Positions 7,916-14,979 of a stretch of DNA of 49,307 nucleotides are shown here, piece after piece (the first letter of the stretch is position 1; the number at the start of each line of letters is the position of its first letter). The stretch covers positions 1 through 49,307 of the forward strand of contig NZ_AXAI01000035.1 in assembly GCF_000472425.1 (NCBI RefSeq). Direction: 5' to 3'. The notes beneath the pieces were generated by a model. It saw nothing but the letters and a program-made list of their open reading frames with translations. It ran no database searches and was not told the origin of the DNA. The DNA comes from Bradyrhizobium sp. Tv2a-2. Its GTDB lineage: Bacteria > Pseudomonadota > Alphaproteobacteria > Rhizobiales > Xanthobacteraceae. A program made the position numbers and the translations under genes.

Positions 7916-8143
7916 TCATGTGCCGCACCCCGACGACAGTGCGGCCTCGATCGCCGCGCTCAGCTTGGTCTCAGTCACCTTGAGCAACTGCACCTGGGCG
8001 GCGGCCTGTTCCTGCACGCCCTGCAAGCGTTCTTGGATCTTCCTCAGCTTCACCTGAGCCTTGTGGAGGTCGAGGCTAACATCCCGAACCAAATCTGCCC
8101 CATCCGATTCGATGATGAGGTCATACCTGCGGAACACGAACAA
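7916..8143 (-). CDS. 75-aa coiled-coil-like hypothetical protein
   Basis: The frame opens after a TGA and can start with TTG at 8143 or GTG at 8137; neither has a clear ribosome binding site, which lowers confidence. The product has an N-terminal VFRRYDLIIESDGADLVRDV and then a helix with regular hydrophobic spacing (HKAQVKLRKIQERLQGVQEQ, KLSAAIEAAL) typical of a coiled coil. Codon use is the GC-rich pattern of real genes, unlike the overlapping plus-strand frame. It may be the C-terminal remnant of a larger protein. Function unknown. Confidence 0.45.
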   Translation of the reverse strand: MFVFRRYDLIIESDGADLVRDVSLDLHKAQVKLRKIQERLQGVQEQAAAQVQLLKVTETKLSAAIEAALSSGCGT

Positions 8144-8275
8144 AGGAAGAATTCTTCAGCCGCAATCGCTCGACGCCAATCGAGTGATTTCCTGACCAAG
8201 GAATGCGGCTAGAGCTCTGGTCCGGGTTTTCTACGCCCACGGACATGGTCAGCTGATTTGCCCTAACAGTCAATT

Positions 8276-8297
8276 AACTTCCCCAAGCGGGGAAGTT
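8276..8297. repeat. Strong hairpin AACTTCCCC / GGGGAAGTT
   Basis: A 9-bp perfect stem with the 4-nt loop AAGC, 114 bp upstream of the 67-aa ORF at 8411. No T tract follows. It could be a terminator, an attenuator or a mobile-element end; position alone does not decide. Confidence 0.45.
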
Positions 8298-8410
8298 GTG
8301 GTCCGCTATGGGCATGCCCGTGCTCGCCTAGGCCGCAGCAGGCCATCAGACGCCCTGTCGCCGGCGCGCTGAAGGCAGGAAAATAACTATCTCGAACCAG
8401 GGAGGACACA

Positions 8411-8614
8411 ATGGGATTGTTCGATAGCCTGTTTGGAAGCACTCCCGGACCCGCCAGAGAATTCTTTTCCAGATTCAAACGGAAATCACGGGCACCGACT
8501 GATCCTGATCTTCTAAGGATAGCCAAAGAACGAAAAGGGCATATTTCGCGAAAGGCTGTGCACGCTGAGTATAATCGGCTACTTGTAGAGAAGTACGCCA
8601 ACGATAAGGCGTGA
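8411..8614 (+). CDS. Small basic hypothetical protein, 67 aa
   Basis: ATG at 8411 with GGGAGGA five bases upstream, an excellent ribosome binding site. The protein starts MGLFDSLFGSTPGPAREFFS, then has a basic stretch (FKRKSRAPTDP) and ends AEYNRLLVEKYANDKA. It is amphipathic and charged without a signal or membrane segment. The MGLFDSLFG beginning resembles the amphipathic N-termini of some small phage- and island-associated proteins, but no family can be named. It lies inside the putative islet. The start is well supported; function is unknown. Confidence 0.6.
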   Translation: MGLFDSLFGSTPGPAREFFSRFKRKSRAPTDPDLLRIAKERKGHISRKAVHAEYNRLLVEKYANDKA

Positions 8615-8625
8615 TCCCAAGGTCA

Positions 8626-8660
8626 TCCGCCGGCTGGTCGAGATCGGGCTGAAGGCGAAG
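8626..8660 (+). repeat. 35-bp repeat fragment, copy 1
   Basis: Starts TCCGCCGGCTGGTCGAGATC and matches 9670-9704 with two mismatches. In frame it reads RRLVEIGLKAK followed by a stop, like the last codons of a vanished gene. Confidence 0.6.
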
Positions 8661-8703
8661 GCGGGCCGCGAGTGACCTGCCGAAGCTCCTCACCCGGTGC
8701 CAG

Positions 8704-8925
8704 CTAATTCATTGCTTTTTTGATAACTAGCGCGACGAGCGCGGCACGTCCGGATAGCTCCAGTTTCCTGTAAATGGAGTGGACATGAAGTTTCACCGTG
8801 CCCTCGGTAACCTTTAGGCGTTGGCCGATGCCCTTGTTCGACAAGCCCTCGGCCACGAGGTTCGCGACTTGTCGCTCCCGTGCGGTCAAATCGCCAAACG
8901 TCGCAACGTACTTTGTCCCACGCAC
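8704..8925 (-). CDS. LuxR/NarL-type HTH-only protein, 73 aa
   Basis: A DNA-binding GerE domain without a receiver or ligand domain. The motif LTARERQVANLVAEGLSN followed by GTVKLHVHSIYRKL covers almost the whole protein (residues 13-60). The frame begins with GTG at 8925 immediately after an in-frame TGA, so no upstream domain exists in this frame. A different frame continues upstream (to 8995) but is not receiver-like. It could be a functional solo HTH regulator or the remaining C-terminal third of a response regulator. The near-palindrome at 9001-9017 lies about 75 bp upstream and may be its own operator. Confidence 0.75.
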   Translation of the reverse strand: MRGTKYVATFGDLTARERQVANLVAEGLSNKGIGQRLKVTEGTVKLHVHSIYRKLELSGRAALVALVIKKAMN

Positions 8926-9000
8926 TCAAAGCTCCCAACGAGTGATTGACAAAGACACGCGTGACAACGTGGGACTGTTTTCTTCGTTCCATCAACCCGT

Positions 9001-9017
9001 TACACCTAAAGGTAGTA
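9001..9017. promoter_or_regulatory. Candidate LuxR/NarL operator
   Basis: TACACCTAAAGGTAGTA contains the palindrome ACCT-AA-AGGT flanked by TAC and GTA. It lies upstream of the HTH-only gene (start 8925) and 161 bp before the lipoprotein gene (9179). Assignment to the LuxR protein is inference. Confidence 0.35.
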
Positions 9018-9178
9018 CACTAATTTTGGTGGGACGCCCCCAAGAAGGTTGACCGGACGCAGCAGAACGCACCAGCGAGGCTCGCGGCGCTCGCCATAGC
9101 TGGGGGCAGCTGGGGAAATCCGCTTGCGCGCTCGCACTGGTTGCGCTTGGGTGCCGCCCGGGTCTGGGGGCTGTTTTC

Positions 9179-9646
9179 ATGCGTAAATTGGCGATCGTCG
9201 CGCTGTGCGCCGCTTTGGGCGGTTGTGGCCTTATGGCAATGAAGCAGCGTCAAGAACAAATGGCTGCGGCCATTGCTGCCAAGGATCAAGGAATTGGAGC
9301 CTGCAAGGCGCAGTATCCGGACGAAAACAAGGATTTCGTGGCTCGCAACAAATGCTCGTTTGAAGCGGCAAAGGTGGTTCGACCCTTCGCAACATATCCA
9401 GATCTATTCGACAAGAGCTGGGCCACCGTTGCGGTGCTGGCCGAAGAACTCGACGCAAAGAAGATCACCCGAGCCCAAGGTGAGCTTCAACTTGCACAGA
9501 TGAACTCTGAAATCATTGCGGAAGAGCAACGACGAAATTTGGCGAACCGATCAGTCGCGGCTCAAGAGTCCGCAGCATCCGCCGCTTGGATGGCTTCCCG
9601 TCCAGTAACCTGCAATCGCGTGGGCACATCGACAACTTGCTACTGA
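9179..9646 (+). CDS. Small lipoprotein, 155 aa
   Basis: The N-terminus MRKLAIVALCAALGGCGLMA is a lipoprotein signal with lipobox LGGC and lipidated Cys16. The mature part is helical and charged (KQRQEQMAAAIAAKDQGIGA), contains Cys residues that could pair (ACKAQYP, NKCSFEA), and ends with VTCNRVGTSTTCY, a Cys-spaced tail common in small alphaproteobacterial lipoproteins. The helical segment AEELDAKKITRAQGELQLAQ resembles conserved short hypotheticals in rhizobia. It is probably in the outer membrane facing the periplasm. It lies inside the putative islet; function unknown. Confidence 0.75.
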   Translation: MRKLAIVALCAALGGCGLMAMKQRQEQMAAAIAAKDQGIGACKAQYPDENKDFVARNKCSFEAAKVVRPFATYPDLFDKSWATVAVLAEELDAKKITRAQGELQLAQMNSEIIAEEQRRNLANRSVAAQESAASAAWMASRPVTCNRVGTSTTCY

Positions 9647-9669
9647 GATACGCACGTCAGAAGGCCTTG

Positions 9670-9704
9670 TCCGCCGGCTGGTCGAGATCAGGCTGAGGGC
9701 GAAG
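9670..9704 (+). repeat. 35-bp repeat fragment, copy 2
   Basis: Matches 8626-8660 with two mismatches. It reads VRRLVEIRLRAKK then a stop. The two copies lie 1 kb apart on the same strand inside the islet, each shortly after an ORF end. Confidence 0.6.
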
Positions 9705-9794
9705 AAGTGATGTCGGCGCTCTACACCTTTGCCTCTTGTGGAGTAGTGGCCGGGCCGGTTTGACGAAATCGGGCCGAGCGCACAGGAGATTGCC

Positions 9795-10049
9795 TTGCCT
9801 GAAACAGCACAACCGATAGAAATCTACTGCGATACGGACGTTCTCCCGAGCAACATCCGGCATAATGATGAAAAGTCGTTGCGCGAAAAAGCGGCGATGG
9901 ACGACCTGAGAGCTGGAGTCAGCCTCGGACGATATGTCTTGAGAGTGTCAGGGGTTAATTATCGAGATCGGTTGCCATCAGAATTGGTAAGAGAATTTAG
10001 GGCAATCGGGATATTGATTGACCCCAGCGCAGCGACGTCCCGAGAATGA
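9795..10049 (+). CDS. Hypothetical protein, 84 aa, TTG start
   Basis: TTG at 9795 with GGAG about 7 nt upstream. The product starts MPETAQPIEIYCDTDVLPSN and continues with KSLREKAAMDDLRAGVSLGR and LPSELVREFRAIGILIDPSA. Alternating hydrophobic and charged segments and a plausible alpha/beta pattern suggest a real, soluble small protein. No family recognised. The start codon is weak, and the frame's last codons run to the edge of the decayed stretch before the lysR tail. Inside the putative islet. Confidence 0.45.
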   Translation: MPETAQPIEIYCDTDVLPSNIRHNDEKSLREKAAMDDLRAGVSLGRYVLRVSGVNYRDRLPSELVREFRAIGILIDPSAATSRE

Positions 10050-10178
10050 TCATCGCGGCGCCCAGATTCATCTGCTCGACAGTCCGGTCGTTGGGAGCGG
10101 TGCCGACGTCAGGCCCAACTGGCAGAAATTGGCTCGTCAGACCGTGGGATTGGAGAACATTGCATTGAACTTAGTTGA

Positions 10179-10202
10179 CGTGATCGGCTATCACAAGTCC
10201 AA
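10179..10202 (+). repeat. Right copy of the 24-bp direct repeat (attR-like)
   Basis: Identical to 7183-7206 over 24 bp. It opens the displaced lysR tail. Confidence 0.8.
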
Positions 10203-10281
10203 TGCATCGCCGATCCTGGCCAAGTTCATGTCCCGCCTCGGCGATCTGACAAAACGCGAGGCCAAGGCCAAGTCGATCTAA
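10179..10281 (+). pseudogene. Displaced 3' end of lysR
   Basis: Codes for DVIGYHKSNASPILAKFMSR then LGDLTKREAKAKSI and TAA. It has no promoter, start or N-terminal region of its own. Aligned with the tail of the lysR at 6380-7270, it keeps the same pattern (ILxKxxxxLxxLxK) but with GC-rich codons matching the body of that gene. I read it as the original lysR end, cut off by the 3-kb islet. The frame upstream of 10179 is not LysR-like. Its stop is 37 bp from the convergent ArsC-family gene, an ordinary backbone spacing. Confidence 0.65.
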
Positions 10282-10318
10282 GCGGCTGACTGCAGTCCGC
10301 GCGGCCGCACTCACGCCA

Positions 10319-10675
10319 TCATTTCTTCGGCTTCACTTCCTTGGCATAGATCTCAGGCTTGAAGCCGACCAGCAGCCTGGCTCCGATTTCCAGCACCGGG
10401 CGCTTGATCATCGAGGGCTGGTCCAGCATCAGCGCCAGCGCCTTCTTCTCGTTGAGGCCTTCCTTCTCGGCGTCGGGCAATTTGCGAAAGGTGGTGCCGG
10501 CGCGGTTGAGCAAACTCTCCCAGCCGAGCTTGTCGCTCCATTGCTTGAGCTTGTCCTTGGGCGCCCCCGCGGCCTTGTAGTCGTGAAAGTCATAGGCGAC
10601 GCCATGGTCGTCGAGCCATGCGCGCGCCTTCTTCATGGTGTCACAGTTCTTGATGCCGTAGATCGTGATGGTCAT
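10319..10675 (-). CDS. ArsC/Spx-family reductase (YffB type)
   Basis: 118 aa, typical for the family. The thioredoxin-like N-terminus MTITIYGIKNCDTMKKARAW places one Cys at position 11, without a CxxC pair, followed by the typical hydrophobic-basic pattern; IKRPVLE is the conserved arginine strand of arsenate-reductase-like proteins. YffB-type members are proposed to be glutathione-dependent thiol reductases rather than true arsenate reductases, and no ars genes are nearby. Cytosolic. It is transcribed towards the displaced lysR end. Confidence 0.9.
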   Translation of the reverse strand: MTITIYGIKNCDTMKKARAWLDDHGVAYDFHDYKAAGAPKDKLKQWSDKLGWESLLNRAGTTFRKLPDAEKEGLNEKKALALMLDQPSMIKRPVLEIGARLLVGFKPEIYAKEVKPKK

Positions 10676-10782
10676 TGCACAAAACCTCTCGCGGAGCGCG
10701 TCACTCTAGCGCGCCCGGGAGCCGCAAGACAGGACTGGCACTGCTGATTTGCACAGTTCGCCGGGCCGACACCTGCCGGTTG

Positions 10783-10914
10783 TCAGAACTTTTCCCTCAC
10801 TTTCTTGACGCTGACCTCATCGCCCGAAATCTCGGTCCGCAGAATCAGGTTGAATACCTTGTGATCCCAAGGTCTCGGATAATCACTCTTGTTGGCCCCG
10901 AGATAGCGCATCAT
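10783..10914 (-). CDS. Possible 43-aa small protein
   Basis: Tandem ATGATG start at 10914; TGA at 10783-10785. The product begins MMRYLGANKSDYPRPWDHKV and ends EISGDEVSVKKVREKF. Composition is balanced (aromatics, charged helix, Pro-Trp turn), unlike the shadow frame on the plus strand. A GGGAGGG run lies about 14 nt upstream, rather far for a ribosome binding site. It lies in the 379-bp gap between the ArsC-family gene and the MpaB-type gene. Family unknown; it may also be a fragment. Confidence 0.4.
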   Translation of the reverse strand: MMRYLGANKSDYPRPWDHKVFNLILRTEISGDEVSVKKVREKF

Positions 10915-11054
10915 CGGCGGGCCTTACCCTCCCTGCCCCACATCGGCGACGCGCCCTCGCGGGTCATCCGTCTCTGCCGAGACACTACCTTTGCGTGCAA
11001 TTAGAGTAAATTGATAGTTCAGGCGTTGGCAGTCGGCGCCGTTTGCCGCACCGG

Positions 11055-12005
11055 TTACCTCACGGGATTTCCCATGCTTGGCCGGCCGATCCATAGCCGG
11101 TTGAGACCGCGTGTGGCCAGCGACGGCTGGTCCCTGCCCTTCAGCCGCTCCTCCGCCTCCTGACACGGACCGACGGTTCGGAGCCGTCGAGGCAGCGACG
11201 GATAGAGACGCCGCATCCATCCGACCGCTCGATCTGCAATCGCCTGTTCGGCTTCACCCAGTGGCAGCTCGAAAGCCTCGCGCAATCGTCCCGGCAAAAG
11301 CTGTGCGGTCAGTGCGCGATACCAGAGCGGCGGCCGGACTCCCGTCACCTTGCCGGAAAAGATCTGCCGCGAGATGTCGCGCGCAGCCGGGCTGACGGTC
11401 AGCACATCGGACGCGGCCATCGCATCGACGTAGGCGACGAAGGACGCCCAGTCGGATGGCAGGCTGTCGGGCGGGATGCCGAACAGCGCCGCGTAGAGCC
11501 GCGCCTCGGACCAGTAGCGTTCGCGCTCGCCGTCCGAAAGCGGAGGCAGCACGAGTTCATGCGCGAGAAGCGCGGTCTCGACCAGCGTCGCATGAACCCA
11601 GCGCAGCGCCGCAACCTCATTGGCCTGATAGGATGAGCCGGCCGCGAATGGCCCGGCCGATTGCGGCAGAACCCCGGTCACGGCCTCATGGCGCTGATAG
11701 AGCTTTCGCGCCACGAGCAGCGCCTGGTCCAGCGAGCCGAATACCATGGTGAAGGTCACGCCGAAGGTGCGATGGAAGCGCCCAACGGGATCGGCAAAGA
11801 CCCGCGACTGGTCGGCCACGGCGGCAGCGACCCAGGGATGGGCGAGCTGCAACAACAGCGCCCGACCGGCGCCGAGAAAGACCGCGGCCTCGCGGTCGAC
11901 CCGCCACGTCATCGACCCCGGACCGAATACCCCCTCACGCGCGCCGGCAGCGCCAGCGCGAACCAGGTCAAGGCCGCGTTCAAACTCGGCTGCGGAAACC
12001 GGCAT
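11055..12005 (-). CDS. Oxygenase MpaB / DUF2236 family protein
   Basis: 316 aa. The family signature is clear: GPGSMTWRVDREAAVFLGAG, LLQLAHPWVAAAVADQSRVF, DPVGRFHRTFGVTFTMVFG, then the conserved RWVHATLVETAL and a long helical C-terminal part. DUF2236 proteins are haem-binding oxygenases related to rubber oxygenase Lcp and fungal MpaB, with the conserved histidines acting as haem ligands; here the His of LAHP, the His of FHRTFG and the His of WVHAT are present. The physiological substrate of bacterial members is mostly unknown. ATG at 12005 starts MPVSAAEFERGLD. No signal peptide is seen. Single gene on this strand. Confidence 0.88.
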   Translation of the reverse strand: MPVSAAEFERGLDLVRAGAAGAREGVFGPGSMTWRVDREAAVFLGAGRALLLQLAHPWVAAAVADQSRVFADPVGRFHRTFGVTFTMVFGSLDQALLVARKLYQRHEAVTGVLPQSAGPFAAGSSYQANEVAALRWVHATLVETALLAHELVLPPLSDGERERYWSEARLYAALFGIPPDSLPSDWASFVAYVDAMAASDVLTVSPAARDISRQIFSGKVTGVRPPLWYRALTAQLLPGRLREAFELPLGEAEQAIADRAVGWMRRLYPSLPRRLRTVGPCQEAEERLKGRDQPSLATRGLNRLWIGRPSMGNPVR

Positions 12006-12340
12006 GCCTCCTCTTATATTCTCCCGCGCACCAGGACGTAAGCACCTTCAAATGGAATGATCGGGATCCCGCGCCCCACCGCGGCACGCGAATTACCCCG
12101 TCCGCGGGCACTTTCACGTCACGCCGATACTGAGGCGATCGGTGTAGATGCCGACCGCATTCGATCCCCACAGGCCAAGCAATTCATGCGCACACAGATC
12201 GCCAAGCATCTCGAGCATTATTTTGCTTCGAACGGGAAGCCGGCCGTGGCGAACCAGCTCACCACCGAAGACGCGGTGGCTTCTACGTCGGTCAGCCCGG
12301 CACGTATGGAAATCCGCTACACGCTTTTCCGGATCATGCT
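12006..12340. other. 335-bp intergenic region, possible small ORF
   Basis: This lies between the MpaB-type start and the GST stop. A plus-strand frame from the ATG at 12186 to 12428 (80 aa, MRTQIAKHLEHYFASNGKPA) is partly protein-like but lacks a ribosome binding site and its C-terminal third overlaps the GST gene antisense, so I do not call it a gene. No hairpin of note was seen. Confidence 0.35.
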
Positions 12341-13060
12341 TTATGGCCGTTTCGGGATGTTCAACCCGCGCTCGACCGCCGGGCGCGCCAGCCCGCGGGC
12401 CAGCCAGGCCGGTACGTGCGTGAGATGATCGAAATCGACCAGCTCACGCGCTTCATAGAAGCCGATCAGGTTGCGCACCCAGCCGAGCATCGAGATGTCG
12501 GCGATGGTGTACTCATCGTCCATGATCCACTGCCGGCCGTCGAGCCTGTGCTCGATCACGCCCAACAGGCGCTTGGCTTCGTTGACGTAGCGCTCCAGCG
12601 GCCGCTTGTCGGGAATGTCCTTGCCGGCGAATTTGTTGAAGAAGCCGAGCTGGCCGAACATCGGGCCGATGCCGCCCATCTGGAAATGCAGCCACTGGAT
12701 GGTTTGCCAGCGCCGCGCCGGATCGGCGGGCATGAGCCTGCCGGTTTTCTCGGCGAGATATTGCAGGATGGCTCCTGACTCGAACAGCGGCAGCGGCTTG
12801 CCGCCGGGACCGTTGGGATCGAGAATCGCCGGGATCTTGCCGTTGGGATTGAGCGACAGGAACTCCGGCGTTTTCTGGTCGTCCTTGTTGAAATCGACCA
12901 GATGCACCTCGTAGGGCAGCCCGATCTCCTCCAGCATGATCGAGACCTTGACGCCGTTCGGCGTCGGCAGCGAATAAAGCTGCAGCCGGTCTGGATGCTG
13001 CGCCGGCCAGCGCTTCGTGATCGGAAAGGCGGAAAGTTCGGGCATCGCAGCTCGCTTCAT
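12341..13060 (-). CDS. Glutathione S-transferase family protein (YfcG/YghU type)
   Basis: 239 aa with a thioredoxin-fold N-terminal domain (LQLYSLPTPNGVKVSIMLEE, NPNGKIPAI, LFESGAILQYLAEKTGR) and an all-helical C-terminal domain (IQWLHFQMGGIGPMFGQLGF, YTIADISMLGW). The TPNGxKVS motif with Thr/Asn instead of a catalytic Cys or Tyr is characteristic of the nu-class enzymes YfcG and YghU, which act as glutathione-dependent disulfide-bond reductases. Cytosolic. ATG at 13060 gives MKRAAMPELSAFP; the ATG five codons in is an alternative start. It is divergent from the SDR at 13116. Confidence 0.92.
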   Translation of the reverse strand: MKRAAMPELSAFPITKRWPAQHPDRLQLYSLPTPNGVKVSIMLEEIGLPYEVHLVDFNKDDQKTPEFLSLNPNGKIPAILDPNGPGGKPLPLFESGAILQYLAEKTGRLMPADPARRWQTIQWLHFQMGGIGPMFGQLGFFNKFAGKDIPDKRPLERYVNEAKRLLGVIEHRLDGRQWIMDDEYTIADISMLGWVRNLIGFYEARELVDFDHLTHVPAWLARGLARPAVERGLNIPKRP

Positions 13061-13115
13061 TTGTTTGACGCGGCTAATCTAGAGGCTCAGGCAGGGGTGG
13101 CAAGGGCCGGATCGC

Positions 13116-13982
13116 ATGGACAGGGATCACGCCGAAGGGCTGCTCGGCGATAACGAGCTTGCAGCACATCCAACCGTGTTCGCACCCGCCCTTTTCCAGG
13201 GCAAGGTCGCGCTGGTATCAGGCGCATCGGGGGGCATCGGGCGAGCGATCGCGTTTCTGTTCGCCCGTCTTGGCGCACATGTCGCGCTCGCCGGCCGCAA
13301 CAAGGACAAGCTCGATGCGCTCGCTGCCGCTCTCAGCGCGCGGGGCCTGCAATCCTCCGTGCATGTCGCCGATATCCGCACCCCCGATGCGGTGAACGCG
13401 CTGATCGAAGATGTCTGGGTTGCGCAGGGACGGCTCGATCATCTCGTCAACAGCGCTGGCGGGCAGTTTCCGCAAGCCGCGATCGACTTCTCGGTCAAGG
13501 GTTGGGACGCCGTGATCGACACCAATCTCGGCGGCACCTGGCACATGATGCAGGCCGCCGCGCGTGGCTGGCGCGTGCGCCAGTCGAGCGGCTCCATTGT
13601 CAACATCGTAGTGGTGACGACGCATGGCCTCTACGGCATCGCCCATTCGATCGCAGCGCGCTCCGGCGTCATTGGACTTTCGCGCGCCGTCGCGGTCGAA
13701 TGGGCGCCGCTTGGCATTCGGACCAACTGCGTCGCCCCAGGCGCGATCGAAACCGACGGCTGGAACGTCTATGCGCCGGAAGCGCGCGCCACCTACCCCC
13801 GCTCCAATCCCATGATGCGCGCCGGCTCGCCCTGGGACATCGCGGAAGCCTGCGTCTATCTCTCCGCGCCGTCGGGCAAGTTCATCACCGGCGAGACACT
13901 GACGGTGGACGGCGGCGGTCAGCTCTGGGGCGAGACCTGGACCACCGGCAAGCCGGATTATTTTGGCGGCGAAAGCCAATGA
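13116..13982 (+). CDS. SDR family protein of the dienoyl-CoA-reductase-like type
   Basis: 288 aa. The cofactor loop SGASGGIG is at residues 35-42 and the core strand NSAGGQFPQAAIDFSVKGWD is typical of 2,4-dienoyl-CoA reductase and AtuG-type SDRs, which work on acyl-CoA or terpenoid intermediates. The classical YxxxK is absent: the aligned segment GIAHSIAARSGVIGLSR has Ser178 and Arg182 in those places. Peroxisomal/mitochondrial dienoyl-CoA reductases also deviate there, so this may be active by a different mechanism. The end SGKFITGETLTVDGGG is standard. The ATG at 13116 opens a 28-residue N-terminal extension before the Rossmann fold. Confidence 0.9.
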   Translation: MDRDHAEGLLGDNELAAHPTVFAPALFQGKVALVSGASGGIGRAIAFLFARLGAHVALAGRNKDKLDALAAALSARGLQSSVHVADIRTPDAVNALIEDVWVAQGRLDHLVNSAGGQFPQAAIDFSVKGWDAVIDTNLGGTWHMMQAAARGWRVRQSSGSIVNIVVVTTHGLYGIAHSIAARSGVIGLSRAVAVEWAPLGIRTNCVAPGAIETDGWNVYAPEARATYPRSNPMMRAGSPWDIAEACVYLSAPSGKFITGETLTVDGGGQLWGETWTTGKPDYFGGESQ

Positions 13983-14016
13983 GGCCAGCGCCAACGGCGC
14001 GTGCGGCTATCCGTCA

Positions 14017-14631
14017 TCACACCGGGCGTGCACGGCCTTCGTAGAGATAGGTGTGCGTCCGCGGCCCGGGCAATCGCGAATTCTGCAATGCCTCGATGCG
14101 GAAGCCGGTTCCCGTCACGAGATCGTCCATCTTGCGATTGAGATGACAGCCGCCGGCAAAGGACGACCACAATGGATCGAGCCGATCCTGCCAGCGTGCA
14201 ACGCCGGCTTCGGGCGCGCGACCGTGCTCCACGAATAGCAATGCGCCGCCTGGTCTCAGCACGCGCCGCATCTCCGCGAGCGCACGCGAGGCGTTCGGGA
14301 TCGTGCACAAGGTCCAGGTCGTGACGATTGTATCCATACTGCTCGAGTCGAGCGGGATCGCCTCAGCGGAGGCATCGAGCAGCGTAACGGGAACTGCGGC
14401 CGTTCGCGCGCGTGTCCGCGCCATGCGCAGCAATTCTGCCGACGGCTCGAGCCCGATCACCGAGCCGACGGCTGTGCCATAGTGCGGGAAGTTCAGCCCC
14501 GAACCGACGCCGATCTCGAGCACCCTGCCCTCCGCCGCGCCGACGACATGTTGGCGGAACGGCAATAGCTGGCTCTGGCTCATCGCCAGATGCGTCAGGC
14601 AAGGGATCACGTGGCGCTGGTAGAAACCCAT
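14017..14631 (-). CDS. Class I SAM-dependent methyltransferase
   Basis: 204 aa. Motif I is GRVLEIGVGSGLNFPHYG (about residues 35-52), the acidic strand is VIGLEPSAELLRMA, motif post-I is LLDASAEAIPLDSSSMDTIV, followed by RVLRPGGALLFVEHGRAP. The layout with an N-terminal MGFYQRHVIPCLTHLAMSQ and a short C-terminus resembles the METTL7-like/phospholipid-type group of Methyltransf_11 proteins. The substrate cannot be read from sequence. It starts 3 bp after the stop of the DUF1428 gene on the same strand, so the two probably form one transcript. Confidence 0.9.
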   Translation of the reverse strand: MGFYQRHVIPCLTHLAMSQSQLLPFRQHVVGAAEGRVLEIGVGSGLNFPHYGTAVGSVIGLEPSAELLRMARTRARTAAVPVTLLDASAEAIPLDSSSMDTIVTTWTLCTIPNASRALAEMRRVLRPGGALLFVEHGRAPEAGVARWQDRLDPLWSSFAGGCHLNRKMDDLVTGTGFRIEALQNSRLPGPRTHTYLYEGRARPV

Positions 14632-14634
14632 GCG

Positions 14635-14979
14635 CTACATCTTAAGCCACATCTCGAATCCGCCAAAGATCAATCGCTTGCCGTCGAAGCAAATCTCCTT
14701 GTCGAGACGCGGATCCGCCATCACCTTCGCGTTGACCGCGTCGCGCTCCGTCCGGTCTCGATAGACGATCCAGGAGAACACGACGACCTCGTCCTCTTTG
14801 GCCAGCACGGCGCGCGGAAAGGAGGTCACCTCGCCATACGGCACGTCGTCGCCGATGCACTCCACGAAATCGAGCGCGCCAAGTTCCTTCCAGATCTCGC
14901 CGGCGCTTTTCGCGTGTGCCTTGTAGGCATCGATCTTGTCCTTTGGAACGGGAATCACAAATCCGTCGACATAAGCCAT
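14635..14979 (-). CDS. DUF1428 family protein
   Basis: 114 aa, starting MAYVDGFVIPVPKDKIDAYK with AAGGAGG upstream, and containing FVECIGDDVPYGEVTSFPRA and FSWIVYRDRTERDAVNAKVM. These are the hallmarks of the DUF1428 family of small ferredoxin-like (dimeric alpha-beta barrel) proteins whose function is not established. It is the upstream gene of a pair with the methyltransferase at 14017-14631. Confidence 0.9.
   Translation of the reverse strand: MAYVDGFVIPVPKDKIDAYKAHAKSAGEIWKELGALDFVECIGDDVPYGEVTSFPRAVLAKEDEVVVFSWIVYRDRTERDAVNAKVMADPRLDKEICFDGKRLIFGGFEMWLKM

Larger units (their letters stand above)
7183..10202. mobile_element. Putative 3-kb genomic islet inserted in the 3' end of lysR
   Basis: The segment starts and ends with the same 24 bp (7183-7206 and 10179-10202), which is lysR coding sequence for VIGYHKS. 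Left of it lysR continues into an A/T-rich tail; right of it the original GC-rich tail ends with TAA at 10281, only 37 bp from the convergent ArsC-family gene. Inside are only small orphan ORFs, a LuxR HTH-only gene, a lipoprotein, hairpins and repeat fragments. No integrase is visible, so this is probably the residue of a larger element or one mobilised in trans. The insertion model is inference; the repeat and tail duplication are seen directly. Confidence 0.55.

Noticed and set aside
7694..8212. 172-aa plus-strand frame
   Set aside because: It has no good start, runs through two hairpins, and overlaps better-supported small ORFs in other frames.
12186..12428. 80-aa plus ORF overlapping the GST 3' end
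   Set aside because: No ribosome binding site and antisense overlap with a certain gene; listed only as a possibility in the intergenic entry.
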